From Rhizobium sp. L43 (GTDB lineage Bacteria > Pseudomonadota > Alphaproteobacteria > Rhizobiales > Rhizobiaceae), in the NCBI RefSeq assembly GCF_002531725.1, contig NZ_NWSQ01000002.1:62001-126000 (forward strand): a stretch of DNA of 64,000 nucleotides, written 5' to 3'. The notes under the pieces were generated by a model. It did no database searches and was not told the DNA's origin. It worked only from the letters and a program-made list of their open reading frames with translations. Below, piece by piece: positions 9,592 through 18,764 of this stretch. A program made the position numbers and the translations under genes. How positions within the stretch are numbered: position 1 is the first letter of the stretch; every line of letters starts with the position of its first letter.

Positions 9592-10491
9592 ATGATCACA
9601 GTTTTCGGGTCCATCAACATGGACCTCATCGCCACCACCGCGCGCCTGCCGAAGCCCGGCGAAACGGTGGCCGGCAACGGTTTTGCCACCGCCGCCGGCG
9701 GCAAAGGCGCCAACCAGGCGCTGGCCGCCCGCCGCGCCGGCCGCTATGTGCATATGGCCGGCGCCGTCGGCAAGGATAGCTTCGCCGCGGATGCCCTTTC
9801 CCTGCTCGATGCGGCCGGCACCGACCTTTCTCTCGTCAGGCATGTCGACGGCCCCACAGGCACGGCGCTGATCCTGGTCGGCGGCGACGGCGAAAACATG
9901 ATCGCCGTCGTTCCCGGCGCCAATGGCCAGGTCACGCCTGGCGATGCCGCAACGGCAATCGGCCGCATGAGCGAAGGCGACATCCTGATGCTGCAGCTCG
10001 AGGTGCCGGCGGCCGCCGTCGAACGCGCATTGTCGGCCGCCCGCGCCAAGGGTATCACCAGCATCCTCAATCTCGCACCGCTGATCCCCGATGCGGCCCG
10101 CCTCGGCCGGCTCGCCGATATCGTCATTGCCAACGAGACCGAGTTCGAGCGGCTTGCCGGACAGGAGGGCATGGACGCGCAGGCGCGTGAGGCAGCCCTT
10201 CAGCGCCTGCATGCCGAAACCGGCCAGACGCTGATCGTCACGCTCGGCGGCGACGGGGTTATCGCCATCCGCGACGGGGCAATTTCGCGGGCGCAGGGGC
10301 TGAAGATCGAACCGGTCGACACCGTCGGCGCCGGCGACACATTCTGCGGCTATTTCGCTGCAAGCCTCGACGACGGCCTCGATTTTCCGACGGCGCTGCG
10401 CCGCGCGGCCGTTGCCGGCTCGCTCGCCTGCCTCAAATCGGGCGCGCAGCCTTCAATTCCTTTGAGTGAGGACGTCGCAGACAGAATATAG
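9592..10491 (+). CDS. rbsK: Ribokinase
   Basis: A PfkB-family sugar kinase of 299 residues that phosphorylates ribose to ribose-5-phosphate. PfkB signature 1 is seen as AAGGKGANQALAARRAG and signature 2 as DTVGAGDTFCGYFAA, with catalytic base D249. MITVFGSINMDL is the ribokinase N-terminus, so I start at 9592; the open frame begins at 9508 inside rmuC but that extension is not family-like. No ribose transporter lies nearby, so it may serve nucleoside salvage (a nucleoside hydrolase lies 50 kb away). A terminator-like hairpin follows at 10520. Confidence 0.9.
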   Translation: MITVFGSINMDLIATTARLPKPGETVAGNGFATAAGGKGANQALAARRAGRYVHMAGAVGKDSFAADALSLLDAAGTDLSLVRHVDGPTGTALILVGGDGENMIAVVPGANGQVTPGDAATAIGRMSEGDILMLQLEVPAAAVERALSAARAKGITSILNLAPLIPDAARLGRLADIVIANETEFERLAGQEGMDAQAREAALQRLHAETGQTLIVTLGGDGVIAIRDGAISRAQGLKIEPVDTVGAGDTFCGYFAASLDDGLDFPTALRRAAVAGSLACLKSGAQPSIPLSEDVADRI

Positions 10492-10519
10492 CCTGCGCGC
10501 CTCGCGACACATCGTCGGA

Positions 10520-10541
10520 CCTCCCTCAATTTTGAGGGGGG
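10520..10541 (+). terminator. Hairpin after rbsK, possible terminator
   Basis: CCTCCCTCAA pairs with TTGAGGGGGG (one G-T wobble) around a very short loop, followed by a mixed T-rich tract TTTCTGCGGTTTTCC. The position, 28 bases after the rbsK stop, fits a rho-independent terminator, but the tail is interrupted by GCGG. Confidence 0.45.
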
Positions 10542-10732
10542 TTTCTGCGGTTTTCCTCATATGAACCCCTAAAGTTTCATTCAAATTTAAGAGGTCGCCG
10601 GCGATCTTCCCGGAGATCGCCGGATCGTCGCGCTTGCGGATCCGCGGCTCACACGGCTGCTCCATGACGGGGCGATGCCTTTGCTCCTGCGCCGGAGAAT
10701 GCCCGTTCGGCGCATGCTTGCCCGAGGATCCC

Positions 10733-13093
10733 ATGTTCATTTTTAAAATGAAATCGCTTGCCGCGAAACTCATCGTCATCACCGGCATCGCCATCGCACT
10801 TGTCCTGATCGTTTCGAATTTCTTCCTCATCGACCAGACCCGGGATCGGGTCCAGACGCTGACGATGGATCAGGCCAACCTCGAGGCAAAATCGATCGCC
10901 AATGAAATCGCCGCCAATGTCGGCGAACTCGCCAGCGCCGCGCGCAGCATGATGGGTGTCGTCGGCCGCGGTCATGAAGGCAAGTCGCTCGATCGCAAGG
11001 GCATGATCAACGTGCTGAAGGCCAATCTCGAGCAGAATGCTTTCGCCTTCGGCAGCTGGTTCTGCGAGAAACCCGGCGCGCTTGACGGCAAGACCACCGA
11101 ACTTGCCAACAACAAGGACGAAGGCGTCAACAAGAACGGCGTCTTCACGCCCTACTGGTCGAAGACCAAGGATGGCGGCGTGCAATATTCGACCTTCGAT
11201 GAAGATTATACCGCCGAATGGTGGAAGCTCGCCGCCGACAGCGGCAAGGGAGCGATCACGACGCCTTATATGGCCGAGGGCACCGACGTGCCGACATTGC
11301 TGACCTCGATTGCCTATCCGGTCATATCCGGCGGCAAGATGATCGGTGTCGGCGGCGTCGACATTTCGCTGAAGTCGCTGACCGACAAGCTGCAGGCGCT
11401 GCATCCTTTCGGATCCGGCCGCGTGACGCTGCTGTCGCAGGCCGGCAACTGGATCGTCGCGCCGGTCCCCGACCTGATAACCAAGCCGTATGACGGCGAA
11501 GGCGCCGACGTCGTCAAGTCGGCCCTGTCGAGCAAACAGCCCGGCCTGGTTAGCAACCTCACCTATGACGGCCTCGCCCCCTTCGACCGTGTCGTCTATC
11601 CGTTCGCGGTTCCCGGCGTCAACGCCACCTGGGTCGTGCTCGTCGACGTGCCGCACACGGCGATCAACGCGCCGGTACGGGACCAGACCTACATGATGAT
11701 CACCAACGGCCTGATCGTGCTCGGCGCTGTCATGCTGGCGCTCTATTTCGCCGTCCGCGCGCTGGTGCAGCGGCCGCTCGGCGGGCTCGTTGCCAGTGTC
11801 GAAGCGCTCGGCAACGGCAAATATGACCAACCGGTCGCAGCCCAGCACCGCACCGACGAAATCGGTTCGGTCGCCAAGGCGCTGGAAGGCTTCCGCTTCA
11901 CGCTGGCCGACAGCCGTCGCCTCGAAGACGAGGCCGCCAGAGAGCGGCAGGCGGCGGAGAGCGAGCGCGGCCGTTCGGAATCGGAACGCCAGCAATCGGT
12001 GTCGCTGCAACGCCATATCGTCTCGATCGTCGGCGCCGGCCTTTCCGAACTGTCGCAGGGCAATCTCGGCTACCGCATCACCGACGAATTTCCCGGCGAA
12101 TACGGCAAGCTGAAACAGGATTTCAACGCCGCCCTTGCGAGCCTTGAAGAGACCATCAACACGATGACCCTCAGCGTCGCCAATATCGGCTCGGGCACCG
12201 GCGAGATCAGCAACAGCGCTTCCGACCTCGCCAAGCGCACCGAACAGCAGGCGGCAAGCCTGGAGGAGACGGCGGCCGCGCTCAACGAGCTCACCGCACA
12301 GGTCGATTCCAGCGCCGATCATGCCCGCACCGCCGCCGACAATGTCAACCTCGCCTGCCAGGATGCCGAAAAATCCGGCGAGGTGGTGCAGAAGGCGATC
12401 GCCTCGATGCAGGGGATCGAGCAGTCTTCGACGGAGGTTTCCAGGATCATCGGCGTCATCGACGAGATCGCCTTCCAGACCAACCTGCTGGCGCTGAACG
12501 CCGGCGTCGAGGCGGCGCGCGCCGGCGAAGCCGGCAAGGGTTTTGCCGTCGTCGCCCAGGAGGTGCGTGAGCTGGCGCAGCGCTCGGCCAATGCCGCCAA
12601 GGAAATCAAGACGCTGATCAACACCTCGGCCGTCCAGGTCAAGGAAGGCGTCGATCTCGTCGGGCGCGCCGGCGGGACGCTCCACAAGATCGCCGAACAG
12701 GTGATGGGCATCAACGACCTCATCCGGCAGATTTCGGCATCGGCCAGCGAACAGGCCGTCGGCCTGAAGGAAATCAACCAGGCCATGAATCAGATGGATC
12801 AGGTGACGCAGCAGAACGCGGCGATGGTGGAGGAAGCAACGGCCGCGAGCGTCGCACTCAATGACGAAGCACAGACGCTGAAGACGCTCGCCACGCGCTT
12901 CAACGTCTCGGGCTCGGGCAACGCCGCGACCCTTGCCTCCGTCGCGCAAAAGATGCGGACGCCCGTTGCCACGGTCGCCTCGCACCGCGTGGTCCCTCCT
13001 GCGGTCCGCGCGGCCGCTCCTGCGGTCCGCCGCGCGGCTGCCCCGTCGCGGGGTTCGGCGGCCGTGGCTGAGGACAGCTGGGAAGAGTTCTGA
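10733..13093 (+). CDS. Membrane-bound methyl-accepting chemotaxis protein with Cache sensor
   Basis: The protein is 786 residues from the ATG at 10733 (GAGG a few bases upstream); the frame is open from 10634 but the added residues are cysteine-rich and unlike a receptor N-terminus. TM1 is at about residues 7-29. A periplasmic dCache-type domain spans ~40-290 (FGSWFCEKPGALDG, TPYWSKTKDGG, YPVISGGKMIGVGGVDIS). TM2 is at ~320-343, followed by HAMP regions and an MA signalling domain with [23 protein letters not shown]. The C-terminus ends DSWEEF, matching the xWxxF pentapeptide tether that recruits CheR/CheB. The ligand is unknown; Cache domains commonly bind small carboxylates or amino acids. 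Confidence 0.92.
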   Translation: MFIFKMKSLAAKLIVITGIAIALVLIVSNFFLIDQTRDRVQTLTMDQANLEAKSIANEIAANVGELASAARSMMGVVGRGHEGKSLDRKGMINVLKANLEQNAFAFGSWFCEKPGALDGKTTELANNKDEGVNKNGVFTPYWSKTKDGGVQYSTFDEDYTAEWWKLAADSGKGAITTPYMAEGTDVPTLLTSIAYPVISGGKMIGVGGVDISLKSLTDKLQALHPFGSGRVTLLSQAGNWIVAPVPDLITKPYDGEGADVVKSALSSKQPGLVSNLTYDGLAPFDRVVYPFAVPGVNATWVVLVDVPHTAINAPVRDQTYMMITNGLIVLGAVMLALYFAVRALVQRPLGGLVASVEALGNGKYDQPVAAQHRTDEIGSVAKALEGFRFTLADSRRLEDEAARERQAAESERGRSESERQQSVSLQRHIVSIVGAGLSELSQGNLGYRITDEFPGEYGKLKQDFNAALASLEETINTMTLSVANIGSGTGEISNSASDLAKRTEQQAASLEETAAALNELTAQVDSSADHARTAADNVNLACQDAEKSGEVVQKAIASMQGIEQSSTEVSRIIGVIDEIAFQTNLLALNAGVEAARAGEAGKGFAVVAQEVRELAQRSANAAKEIKTLINTSAVQVKEGVDLVGRAGGTLHKIAEQVMGINDLIRQISASASEQAVGLKEINQAMNQMDQVTQQNAAMVEEATAASVALNDEAQTLKTLATRFNVSGSGNAATLASVAQKMRTPVATVASHRVVPPAVRAAAPAVRRAAAPSRGSAAVAEDSWEEF

Positions 13094-13113
13094 TCGTTTC
13101 GCCGTCTCAATGA

Positions 13114-13143
13114 AAAGGGCGCCTGATTTCCCAGGCGCCCTTT
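13114..13143. terminator. Bidirectional terminator between the chemoreceptor gene and ptsN
   Basis: A perfect 12-bp stem, AAAGGGCGCCTG / CAGGCGCCCTTT, surrounds a 6-base loop between two convergent genes. The A-run on one side and T-run on the other let it work as an intrinsic terminator in both directions. Confidence 0.8.
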
Positions 13144-13165
13144 CACATTTCGGGGATGATGCGGC

Positions 13166-13630
13166 TTAAGCGGCGTTCGACGTCTGCTCTTCGTTGAGGA
13201 AGGCGTAGATCGCCGAAGCGGAATCGGTGGCGCGCAGCTTGGCGACCAGATCGTGATCGCGCAGCACGCGGGCGATCCGCGACAGCGCCTTGAGATGATC
13301 GGCACCCGCGCCCTCCGGCGCCAGCAGCAGGAAGACGAGATCGACGGGCTGGTCGTCCAGGGCCTCGAAATCGACCGGCTGCTCCAGCCGGGCGAAGATG
13401 CCGACGATCGAATGGATGTTGACCAGCTTGCCGTGGGGAATGGCGATGCCGTTGCCGACGCCGGTCGAGCCAAGGCGTTCGCGCTGCAGGATAACGTCGA
13501 AGATCTCCCGTTCGGAGAGCCCGGTGATCCTGGCGGCTCTTGCAGCCAACTCCTGAAGCAACTGTTTCTTGGAATTTACTCTGAGGGCGGGAATGATCGC
13601 ATCCTGATGGAGCAAATCTGCCAATGCCAT
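13166..13630 (-). CDS. ptsN: Nitrogen-PTS EIIA protein
   Basis: EIIANtr is the terminal phosphoacceptor of the PTSNtr chain (PtsP-NPr-EIIANtr), which regulates potassium transport, nitrogen and carbon metabolism. The protein has 154 residues; the phosphorylated histidine is H66 in GNGIAIPHGK, the family signature. A fructose-type EIIA fold covers the whole chain. It is downstream of rpoN and hpf, the order widely conserved in proteobacteria, here with an EamA transporter inserted upstream of hpf. Confidence 0.95.
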   Translation of the reverse strand: MALADLLHQDAIIPALRVNSKKQLLQELAARAARITGLSEREIFDVILQRERLGSTGVGNGIAIPHGKLVNIHSIVGIFARLEQPVDFEALDDQPVDLVFLLLAPEGAGADHLKALSRIARVLRDHDLVAKLRATDSASAIYAFLNEEQTSNAA

Positions 13631-13665
13631 TTCTTTTTCCTTCTGTCGCCGGGATCAAATGCAAG

Positions 13666-13688
13666 GAGCGGCGGCATCACCGCCGCTC
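13666..13688 (-). terminator. Intercistronic hairpin between hpf and ptsN
   Basis: A perfect 9-bp stem, GAGCGGCGG / CCGCCGCTC, with a 5-base loop sits in the hpf-ptsN gap. There is no T-run on the ptsN side, so it may be an RNA-stability or partial-attenuation hairpin rather than a strong terminator. Confidence 0.4.
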
Positions 13689-13700
13689 ACCGCCCTGATC

Positions 13701-14276
13701 TCAGCCTTTGATATTGGCTGAATCGATCCAGCCAATATTTCCGTCGTGCCGACGGTAAACGATGTTCAGATGTTCCTTGCCGGGGCTGCGGAACAGGAGA
13801 AGCGGCTCGTCGGTCATGTCGAGCGCCATCACGGCGGTAGCGACCGACATGGTCTTCAGCTGCTTCGTGCTTTCGGCGACGATTGCCGGGGCGAAATCGT
13901 CGGGAATTTCATCCTCGTGGTCAGGAACGGAATCCATGACCGTGTAGGAGACTTCTGCAAAACCGTTCAGATGGTTTCCGGCATGATGGTCCTTCAGCTT
14001 GCGCTTGTAGCGGCGCAGCCGTTTTTCGATGCGCTCCGAAGCGGCGTCGAAAGCCAGCTGGGGATCGGTCGCTTCACCGGCCGCATGCAACACCACCCCG
14101 CTGTCGAGATGAAGCTTGCAGTCAGCGGAGAAACGAGAACTCGCCTTTTCCACGGTCACCTGACCCGAGTATCCCCCGTCGAAGTATTTCGTGATGGCCA
14201 TACCAATTTGGTCCTCGATCTTTTGACGGAACGATTCACCAATTTCCATATGTTTACCGGACACACGCACACTCAT
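13701..14276 (-). CDS. hpf: Ribosome hibernation-promoting factor, long form
   Basis: Long HPF binds the 30S subunit and dimerises ribosomes into inactive 100S particles in stationary phase. The 191-residue protein has an N-terminal S30AE domain (MSVRVSGKHMEIGESF to about residue 100). A linker follows, then the C-terminal dimerisation domain (PLLLFRSPGKEHLNIVYRRHDGNIGWID). The start at 14276 is chosen from family alignment; the frame extends to 14339 without family-like residues. About 290 bases upstream hold no gene and no motif I can name with confidence. It is followed by ptsN. Confidence 0.93.
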   Translation of the reverse strand: MSVRVSGKHMEIGESFRQKIEDQIGMAITKYFDGGYSGQVTVEKASSRFSADCKLHLDSGVVLHAAGEATDPQLAFDAASERIEKRLRRYKRKLKDHHAGNHLNGFAEVSYTVMDSVPDHEDEIPDDFAPAIVAESTKQLKTMSVATAVMALDMTDEPLLLFRSPGKEHLNIVYRRHDGNIGWIDSANIKG

Positions 14277-14568
14277 GGAGTTTCCCTTCTTATCGTCGTT
14301 TGCGGGTATCAGTTTACGCCAAGCCTCAGGTTCATCCAAGCACTTCGCGCAATCTCAAGCAAGATCGGCGTAGGCCTGCGGCTCCCTGGTGCCCTTCTGA
14401 TGCTGGGGATAACTCCAGACGCCGTTCACGGCATCAATTGCGGCGGGCTTCTAGCCAGCCGCTGCCGAAAAGTCAATAGGACGAAAAATCGTCATCGCTA
14501 ATACTCTCAACACGTGTGGCCAACACCCAGCGACGCAGTGCCTAGCACCGATCAGGAGCCAACGACTT

Positions 14569-15489
14569 CTAGAGGCTTCCCTCTTGAGTTGTTCCGACCC
14601 GTGCCGGGATCGTCATGGCTGCGACACCCGCGATGACGCAAAAGAGTCCGATCCAGGCCGTCGAGCTCAGCCTTTCGCCGAGGAAGACGATGCCGATCGC
14701 AACGCCGATCGGCACCCTGAGATAGGCTTGCGAGGTCGTACCGACCGAGCCCAGCGTCTGGACGAGACGGAAATAGATGGCAAAGGCAAGGGCGGTCGAA
14801 AAGGCGGAAAGGGCCAGCAGCGCCACCATCGATTCGGCCGAGGGATCGAGCGTCCACGGCCGATCGACGGCAAGGCTGACGGGCAAAAGAATGACGGCGC
14901 CCGAGATCAACGAGCCGGCCGCCGGCACGGCGGGATCGAGGCCCTTGAAGTTCTTGCCGAAAATCGCGGCACCTGCATAACAGACGGTCGCCAGGATGAT
15001 GGCAAGCTGGGCCATCAGGCTTTCACCGAGGCCGCCGAGCGCTTCGACGCCGATGACGAGGCAGATGCCGGCAAGTCCCGCCATGACGCCGAAAAGCTTT
15101 CGCGGCGTCACACGCTCATGGCGGGTGATCAGCACGGTCAGCAGGAAGGCGAAGATCGGCGTTGCCGAATTCAAGATCACCGCCAATCCCGCGTCGACGG
15201 TCTGTTCCGCCCAGGCGATCAGGGTGAAGGGAATGACGCTGTTCAGGCAGGCCTGGAGGAAGAACCGCCGCCACGTCGCGCGGTCACCTGGCAGGCGGAT
15301 TTGGCGGTGGCGGAGGACGGCAAGCAGAATGGCGCCGGCAATCAGCGTGCGGGCGGCGATCATCGTCACCGGCGGAATGGTTTCGACCCCGATCTTGATG
15401 AAGGTGTAGGAGGAACCCCAGAGGGTCGCCAGCGCCAGCAGCAGGGAAAGTTCCCTGGCAAGGTTCGGATTTTGCGGCATGGTTGGCAT
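14569..15489 (-). CDS. EamA/DMT-family transporter
   Basis: The 306-residue protein has about ten hydrophobic segments arranged as two EamA repeats of five helices each, typical of drug/metabolite exporters. LWGSSYTFIKIGVETIPPV at the N-terminus and the second repeat ending LGSVGTTSQAYLRVPIGVAIGIVFLGE fit the family. The substrate is unknown. An alternative start lies at 15480; neither has a clear Shine-Dalgarno. It sits between rpoN and hpf, which are adjacent in many proteobacteria, so it probably arrived as an insertion into that operon. Confidence 0.88.
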   Translation of the reverse strand: MPTMPQNPNLARELSLLLALATLWGSSYTFIKIGVETIPPVTMIAARTLIAGAILLAVLRHRQIRLPGDRATWRRFFLQACLNSVIPFTLIAWAEQTVDAGLAVILNSATPIFAFLLTVLITRHERVTPRKLFGVMAGLAGICLVIGVEALGGLGESLMAQLAIILATVCYAGAAIFGKNFKGLDPAVPAAGSLISGAVILLPVSLAVDRPWTLDPSAESMVALLALSAFSTALAFAIYFRLVQTLGSVGTTSQAYLRVPIGVAIGIVFLGERLSSTAWIGLFCVIAGVAAMTIPARVGTTQEGSL

Positions 15490-15569
15490 TTCGCTATTGG
15501 TTCAAAACACCGGAGGAATAGCGCAATTTGCGGGCGGGATGCTTCGATCGAGGCCGAAGCATTGCCGCG

Positions 15570-17132
15570 TCAGAAACCGGCGACCTTGGCGAGCGCCCGC
15601 TTTTCGCGGCGGCGCTGGACCGAGGAGGCGATGTTCATAGCCTCCCGGTATTTCGCAACCGTGCGGCGGGCGAGATCGATGCCGCCCTTTTTCAGCATGT
15701 CGACGATATCGTCGTCGGAGAGCACGGCGTCCGGGCTTTCCTGCATGATCAGCGCGCGGATCTTGTGCCGCACCGCCTCGGCCGAATGGCTGTCGCCGCC
15801 GGCCACGGCGCTGATCGAGACGGTGAAGAAATATTTGAGCTCGAAGAGGCCACGCGGCGTCAGCATGTATTTGTTCGAGGTGACGCGGCTGACGGTGGAT
15901 TCGTGCATCTTGATCGCTTCGGCGACCGTCTTCAGGTTCAGCGGGCGCAAGTGGTCGACACCGTTCAGCAGGAAGGCGTCCTGCTGGCGAACGATCTCGC
16001 TTGCCACCTTCATGATGGTCTTCGCCCGCTGGTCCAGGCTGCGCGTCAGCCAGTTGGCGCTCTGCAGGCAATCGGAGAGGAAGGCGTGATCCTCGCCATT
16101 CCTGGTCACGCGCGAAAAATAGGACTGATTGACAAGCACACGCGGCAGCGTATCCGGATTGAGCTCGACCAGCCAGCCGCCGTCCGAGGAGGGCCTGACG
16201 ACCACATCGGGCATGATCGCTTCGGAAACGCCGGCCTCGAAACCGCTGCCGGGCTTGGGATTGAGCTGGCGGATTTCGCCGAGCATGTCGAGAAGGTCTT
16301 CCTCGTCGACACCACAGAGCCGCTTCAGCGTGGCGAAATCGCGCCGCGCCAGCAGTTCGAGGTTTTCGACCAGCGCCTGCATGGCGGGGTCGTAGCGGTC
16401 CTTCTGCCTGAGCTGGATCGCCAGGCATTCGGCGAGGCTGCGGGCGAAAACCCCCGGCGGATCGAGCGTCTGGAGGGCGGCAAGCACGCGCTCGGCCGCG
16501 GTGAGGCTCGTGCCCAGCCGCTCGCCGGTCTCGACGATATCGGCTTGCAGATAACCGGCATCGTCGAGCTGATCGACGAAGTTCTGGGCGATCAGCCGAT
16601 CGGCCATGTCGGGCAGGACGAAAGGGATCTGCTGGGCGAGATGATCGCGCAGCGACACCTGGCCGGCGACGAAATCGTCGAGATCGTAATCGGCGCCCTC
16701 GCCGCCGCTGCCCGGCATCGATTTCCACTGGCCGACGAGCTCCGGCGCATCGAGGCGCTGCGGCGCGCTGTCATCGGGAAAGACATTGGTATAATTGGCA
16801 TCGAGCTCGTCGTTCAGGCGGCTGGTGCTGGCGCTGCCGCCATTGTCGTACCAGTCGCTGGAGAGCGCCTCGGTGCGGTTGTCGTCACCGTCGTCCGAGC
16901 CTGCATCCTCCGGTGAATGAGCATAAGGCTCGTCTTCGGCTTCGCCGCGTTCGGACCCTGCCTCGCCGTCATTCGACGGAAATTCGAGCAGCGGGTTCTT
17001 TTCCACTTCCTGGGCGATGAACTGGCTGAGTTCGACATGCGTCATCTGCAGCAACTGGATGGATTGCATCAGTTGCGGTGTCATCACCAGGGATTGGTTC
17101 TGGCGCAGGAAAAGACTGGCGGACAGTGCCAT
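15570..17132 (-). CDS. rpoN: RNA polymerase sigma-54 factor
   Basis: Sigma-54 directs RNA polymerase to -24/-12 promoters controlling nitrogen, C4-dicarboxylate and other genes. The 520-residue protein has region I (LRQNQSLVMTPQLMQSIQLLQMTHVELSQFI, residues ~10-40), an acidic region II (~60-115), the core-binding domain, an HTH, and the RpoN box ARRTVAKYREAMNI near residues 490-503. It lies downstream of lptB and upstream of the EamA gene and hpf. R. etli carries two rpoN copies; the lpt context marks this as the chromosomal housekeeping type. Confidence 0.96.
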   Translation of the reverse strand: MALSASLFLRQNQSLVMTPQLMQSIQLLQMTHVELSQFIAQEVEKNPLLEFPSNDGEAGSERGEAEDEPYAHSPEDAGSDDGDDNRTEALSSDWYDNGGSASTSRLNDELDANYTNVFPDDSAPQRLDAPELVGQWKSMPGSGGEGADYDLDDFVAGQVSLRDHLAQQIPFVLPDMADRLIAQNFVDQLDDAGYLQADIVETGERLGTSLTAAERVLAALQTLDPPGVFARSLAECLAIQLRQKDRYDPAMQALVENLELLARRDFATLKRLCGVDEEDLLDMLGEIRQLNPKPGSGFEAGVSEAIMPDVVVRPSSDGGWLVELNPDTLPRVLVNQSYFSRVTRNGEDHAFLSDCLQSANWLTRSLDQRAKTIMKVASEIVRQQDAFLLNGVDHLRPLNLKTVAEAIKMHESTVSRVTSNKYMLTPRGLFELKYFFTVSISAVAGGDSHSAEAVRHKIRALIMQESPDAVLSDDDIVDMLKKGGIDLARRTVAKYREAMNIASSVQRRREKRALAKVAGF

Positions 17133-17284
17133 GACGGACGCGAAACTCCCTCAATTCCTCCGGGAAACCGCGTCCGATCAAGGCTTCAGGCCGCGGAAAT
17201 CCAACTTGGCCCAAAAATTGCTTTTTTATCTCATTTGGTCAAGCGGAACTATGCCGCAAGGTGAATTTCTGACGGATCAGCCGC

Positions 17285-18061
17285 TCAGAGGCTGAAATTG
17301 TCGCCGAGGTAAAGCCGGCGCACTTCGGGATTGTTGACGATGTCGTTGGCCCGGCCATGGGTCAGCACCTCGCCGGCATGGATGATGTAGGCGCGGTCGA
17401 TCAGGCCCAGCGTCTCGCGCACATTGTGGTCGGTGATGAGAACGCCGATGCCGCGCGCGGTCAGGTGGTGAACCAGATTCTGGATGTCGGCGACCGAGAT
17501 CGGATCGACGCCGGCAAACGGCTCGTCGAGCAGCATGAAGGTCGGGTCGGTCGCAAGGGCGCGGGCGATTTCGAGGCGGCGGCGCTCACCGCCCGACAGG
17601 GCGACAGCGGCACTCTTGCGCAGCTTCTGGATATGGAACTCCTCCAGCAGCTCGCTCAGCTTCTGCTCGCGCTCGGCCTTGTCCTTGACATGCACTTCGA
17701 GGACGGCGCGGATATTATCTTCCACCGTCAGGCCGCGGAAGATCGAGGCTTCCTGCGGGAGATAACCGACGCCGAGGCGCGAGCGGCGGTACATCGGCAT
17801 GGTCGTGACATCGTTGCCGTCGATCTCGATCGTGCCTTCATCGACCGGTACGAGGCCGGTGATCATGTAAAAACAGGTGGTCTTGCCGGCGCCGTTCGGG
17901 CCGAGCAGGCCGACGGCCTCGCCACGGCGCACCACCAGCGAGACGCCATTGACGACGCGACGCGTCGCATAGGTCTTCGTCAGACCGCGTGCGATCAACG
18001 TTCCGTGATAGCGGCTCTTGTCGGCGGCACCCGCAGCTTGTGGCCCGGGTTTACCGAACAT
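17285..18061 (-). CDS. lptB: LPS export ABC transporter ATP-binding protein
   Basis: LptB powers the LptB2FG transporter that extracts LPS from the inner membrane. Walker A is GPNGAGKT (residues 54-61), the signature is LSGGERRR, Walker B is FMLLDEPFAGVDP, and the switch histidine is in ITDHNVRETL. The start at 18061 (MFGKPGPQAAG) gives 258 residues; the frame runs to 18178 but that extension is Arg/Ser-rich and overlaps the end of lptA. An N-terminal extension of ~20 residues before the ABC domain is common in rhizobia. It is followed by rpoN after ~150 bases. Confidence 0.94.
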   Translation of the reverse strand: MFGKPGPQAAGAADKSRYHGTLIARGLTKTYATRRVVNGVSLVVRRGEAVGLLGPNGAGKTTCFYMITGLVPVDEGTIEIDGNDVTTMPMYRRSRLGVGYLPQEASIFRGLTVEDNIRAVLEVHVKDKAEREQKLSELLEEFHIQKLRKSAAVALSGGERRRLEIARALATDPTFMLLDEPFAGVDPISVADIQNLVHHLTARGIGVLITDHNVRETLGLIDRAYIIHAGEVLTHGRANDIVNNPEVRRLYLGDNFSL

Positions 18062-18101
18062 GGTGGATAGCGATGATAATTTCACGTGGGAGGCCGGCTT
18101 C

Positions 18102-18749
18102 TCAGTTCTGCTTCTGCTGCGTATTCGGCTGCGACTTCGGATCGAGCTGAATCTGGACACGCCCACCGCAGCTTTCAAGCTCCGCCTGGCCGGTTTGCAT
18201 GTGAACCGTCAGTTTGCAGCCGGTAAAGACGTTCGGCCCGTCCGACAGAATAACCTTATTGCCCTGATCCGCGGTGAGAACGAAGGTCTGCGAGGCCATG
18301 TCGAAATTGCCGTCATCGGCAGTCGCCGTCTGCGTGCCCGAGGTCAGCAGCACCTTGTCCGTGACCAGGATCTTGTCGATATCGGCGCTTCCCGAGGCCA
18401 GCGAACCCGACTGCTGCGGTTGCGCTGCGGGCTGGGCGGCGGCTTGCGTCCCGTCCGCGGCCGGCTTTGCCGCCTTGTCCTTGTAATAGACGGTCATCTT
18501 GCCGGACTGCATCGTCGTCGTCCCCTGGACGACCTTGACCTTGCCGGTGAACAGCGCCGTGTGTTCCTGGTCGTGAATCTCCAGCTTGTCGCTTTCGATC
18601 TGGATCGGCTGGTCGTTGGAAAGCTTCATGCCCGACATCGTGGCGGCCTGCTGCGCGCCTGCGCCCGAGGCCGTCAGAATAAGGGCAAATGCGCCGGCAA
18701 TGAATGCCATGCCGGTCTTGCAGGTGGAAATGCGACAATCTTTTGTCAT
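18102..18749 (-). CDS. lptA: LPS transport periplasmic protein LptA
   Basis: LptA forms the periplasmic bridge carrying LPS from LptC to LptDE. The 215-residue precursor has a signal peptide (hydrophobic residues ~14-31, cleavage probably after SGAGA). An OstA beta-jellyroll follows (QPIQIESDKLEIHDQEHTALFTGKVKVVQG). An alanine/glutamine-rich insert at about residues 100-115 (AAAQPAAQPQQSG) is a loop extension often seen in alphaproteobacteria. It lies between lptC and lptB, spaced to be one operon. Confidence 0.92.
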   Translation of the reverse strand: MTKDCRISTCKTGMAFIAGAFALILTASGAGAQQAATMSGMKLSNDQPIQIESDKLEIHDQEHTALFTGKVKVVQGTTTMQSGKMTVYYKDKAAKPAADGTQAAAQPAAQPQQSGSLASGSADIDKILVTDKVLLTSGTQTATADDGNFDMASQTFVLTADQGNKVILSDGPNVFTGCKLTVHMQTGQAELESCGGRVQIQLDPKSQPNTQQKQN

Positions 18750-18764
18750 GGATGACCCGGCTGG

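Noticed and set aside
10649..12985. A 778-residue open frame antisense to the Cache chemoreceptor
   Set aside because: A shadow of codon bias: the sense protein has clear domains and the antisense product has none.
14277..14568. Sigma-54 promoter before hpf
   Set aside because: A GGCAC with a later GC occurs (14370-14390, minus strand), but the GG to GC spacing is off by two bases.
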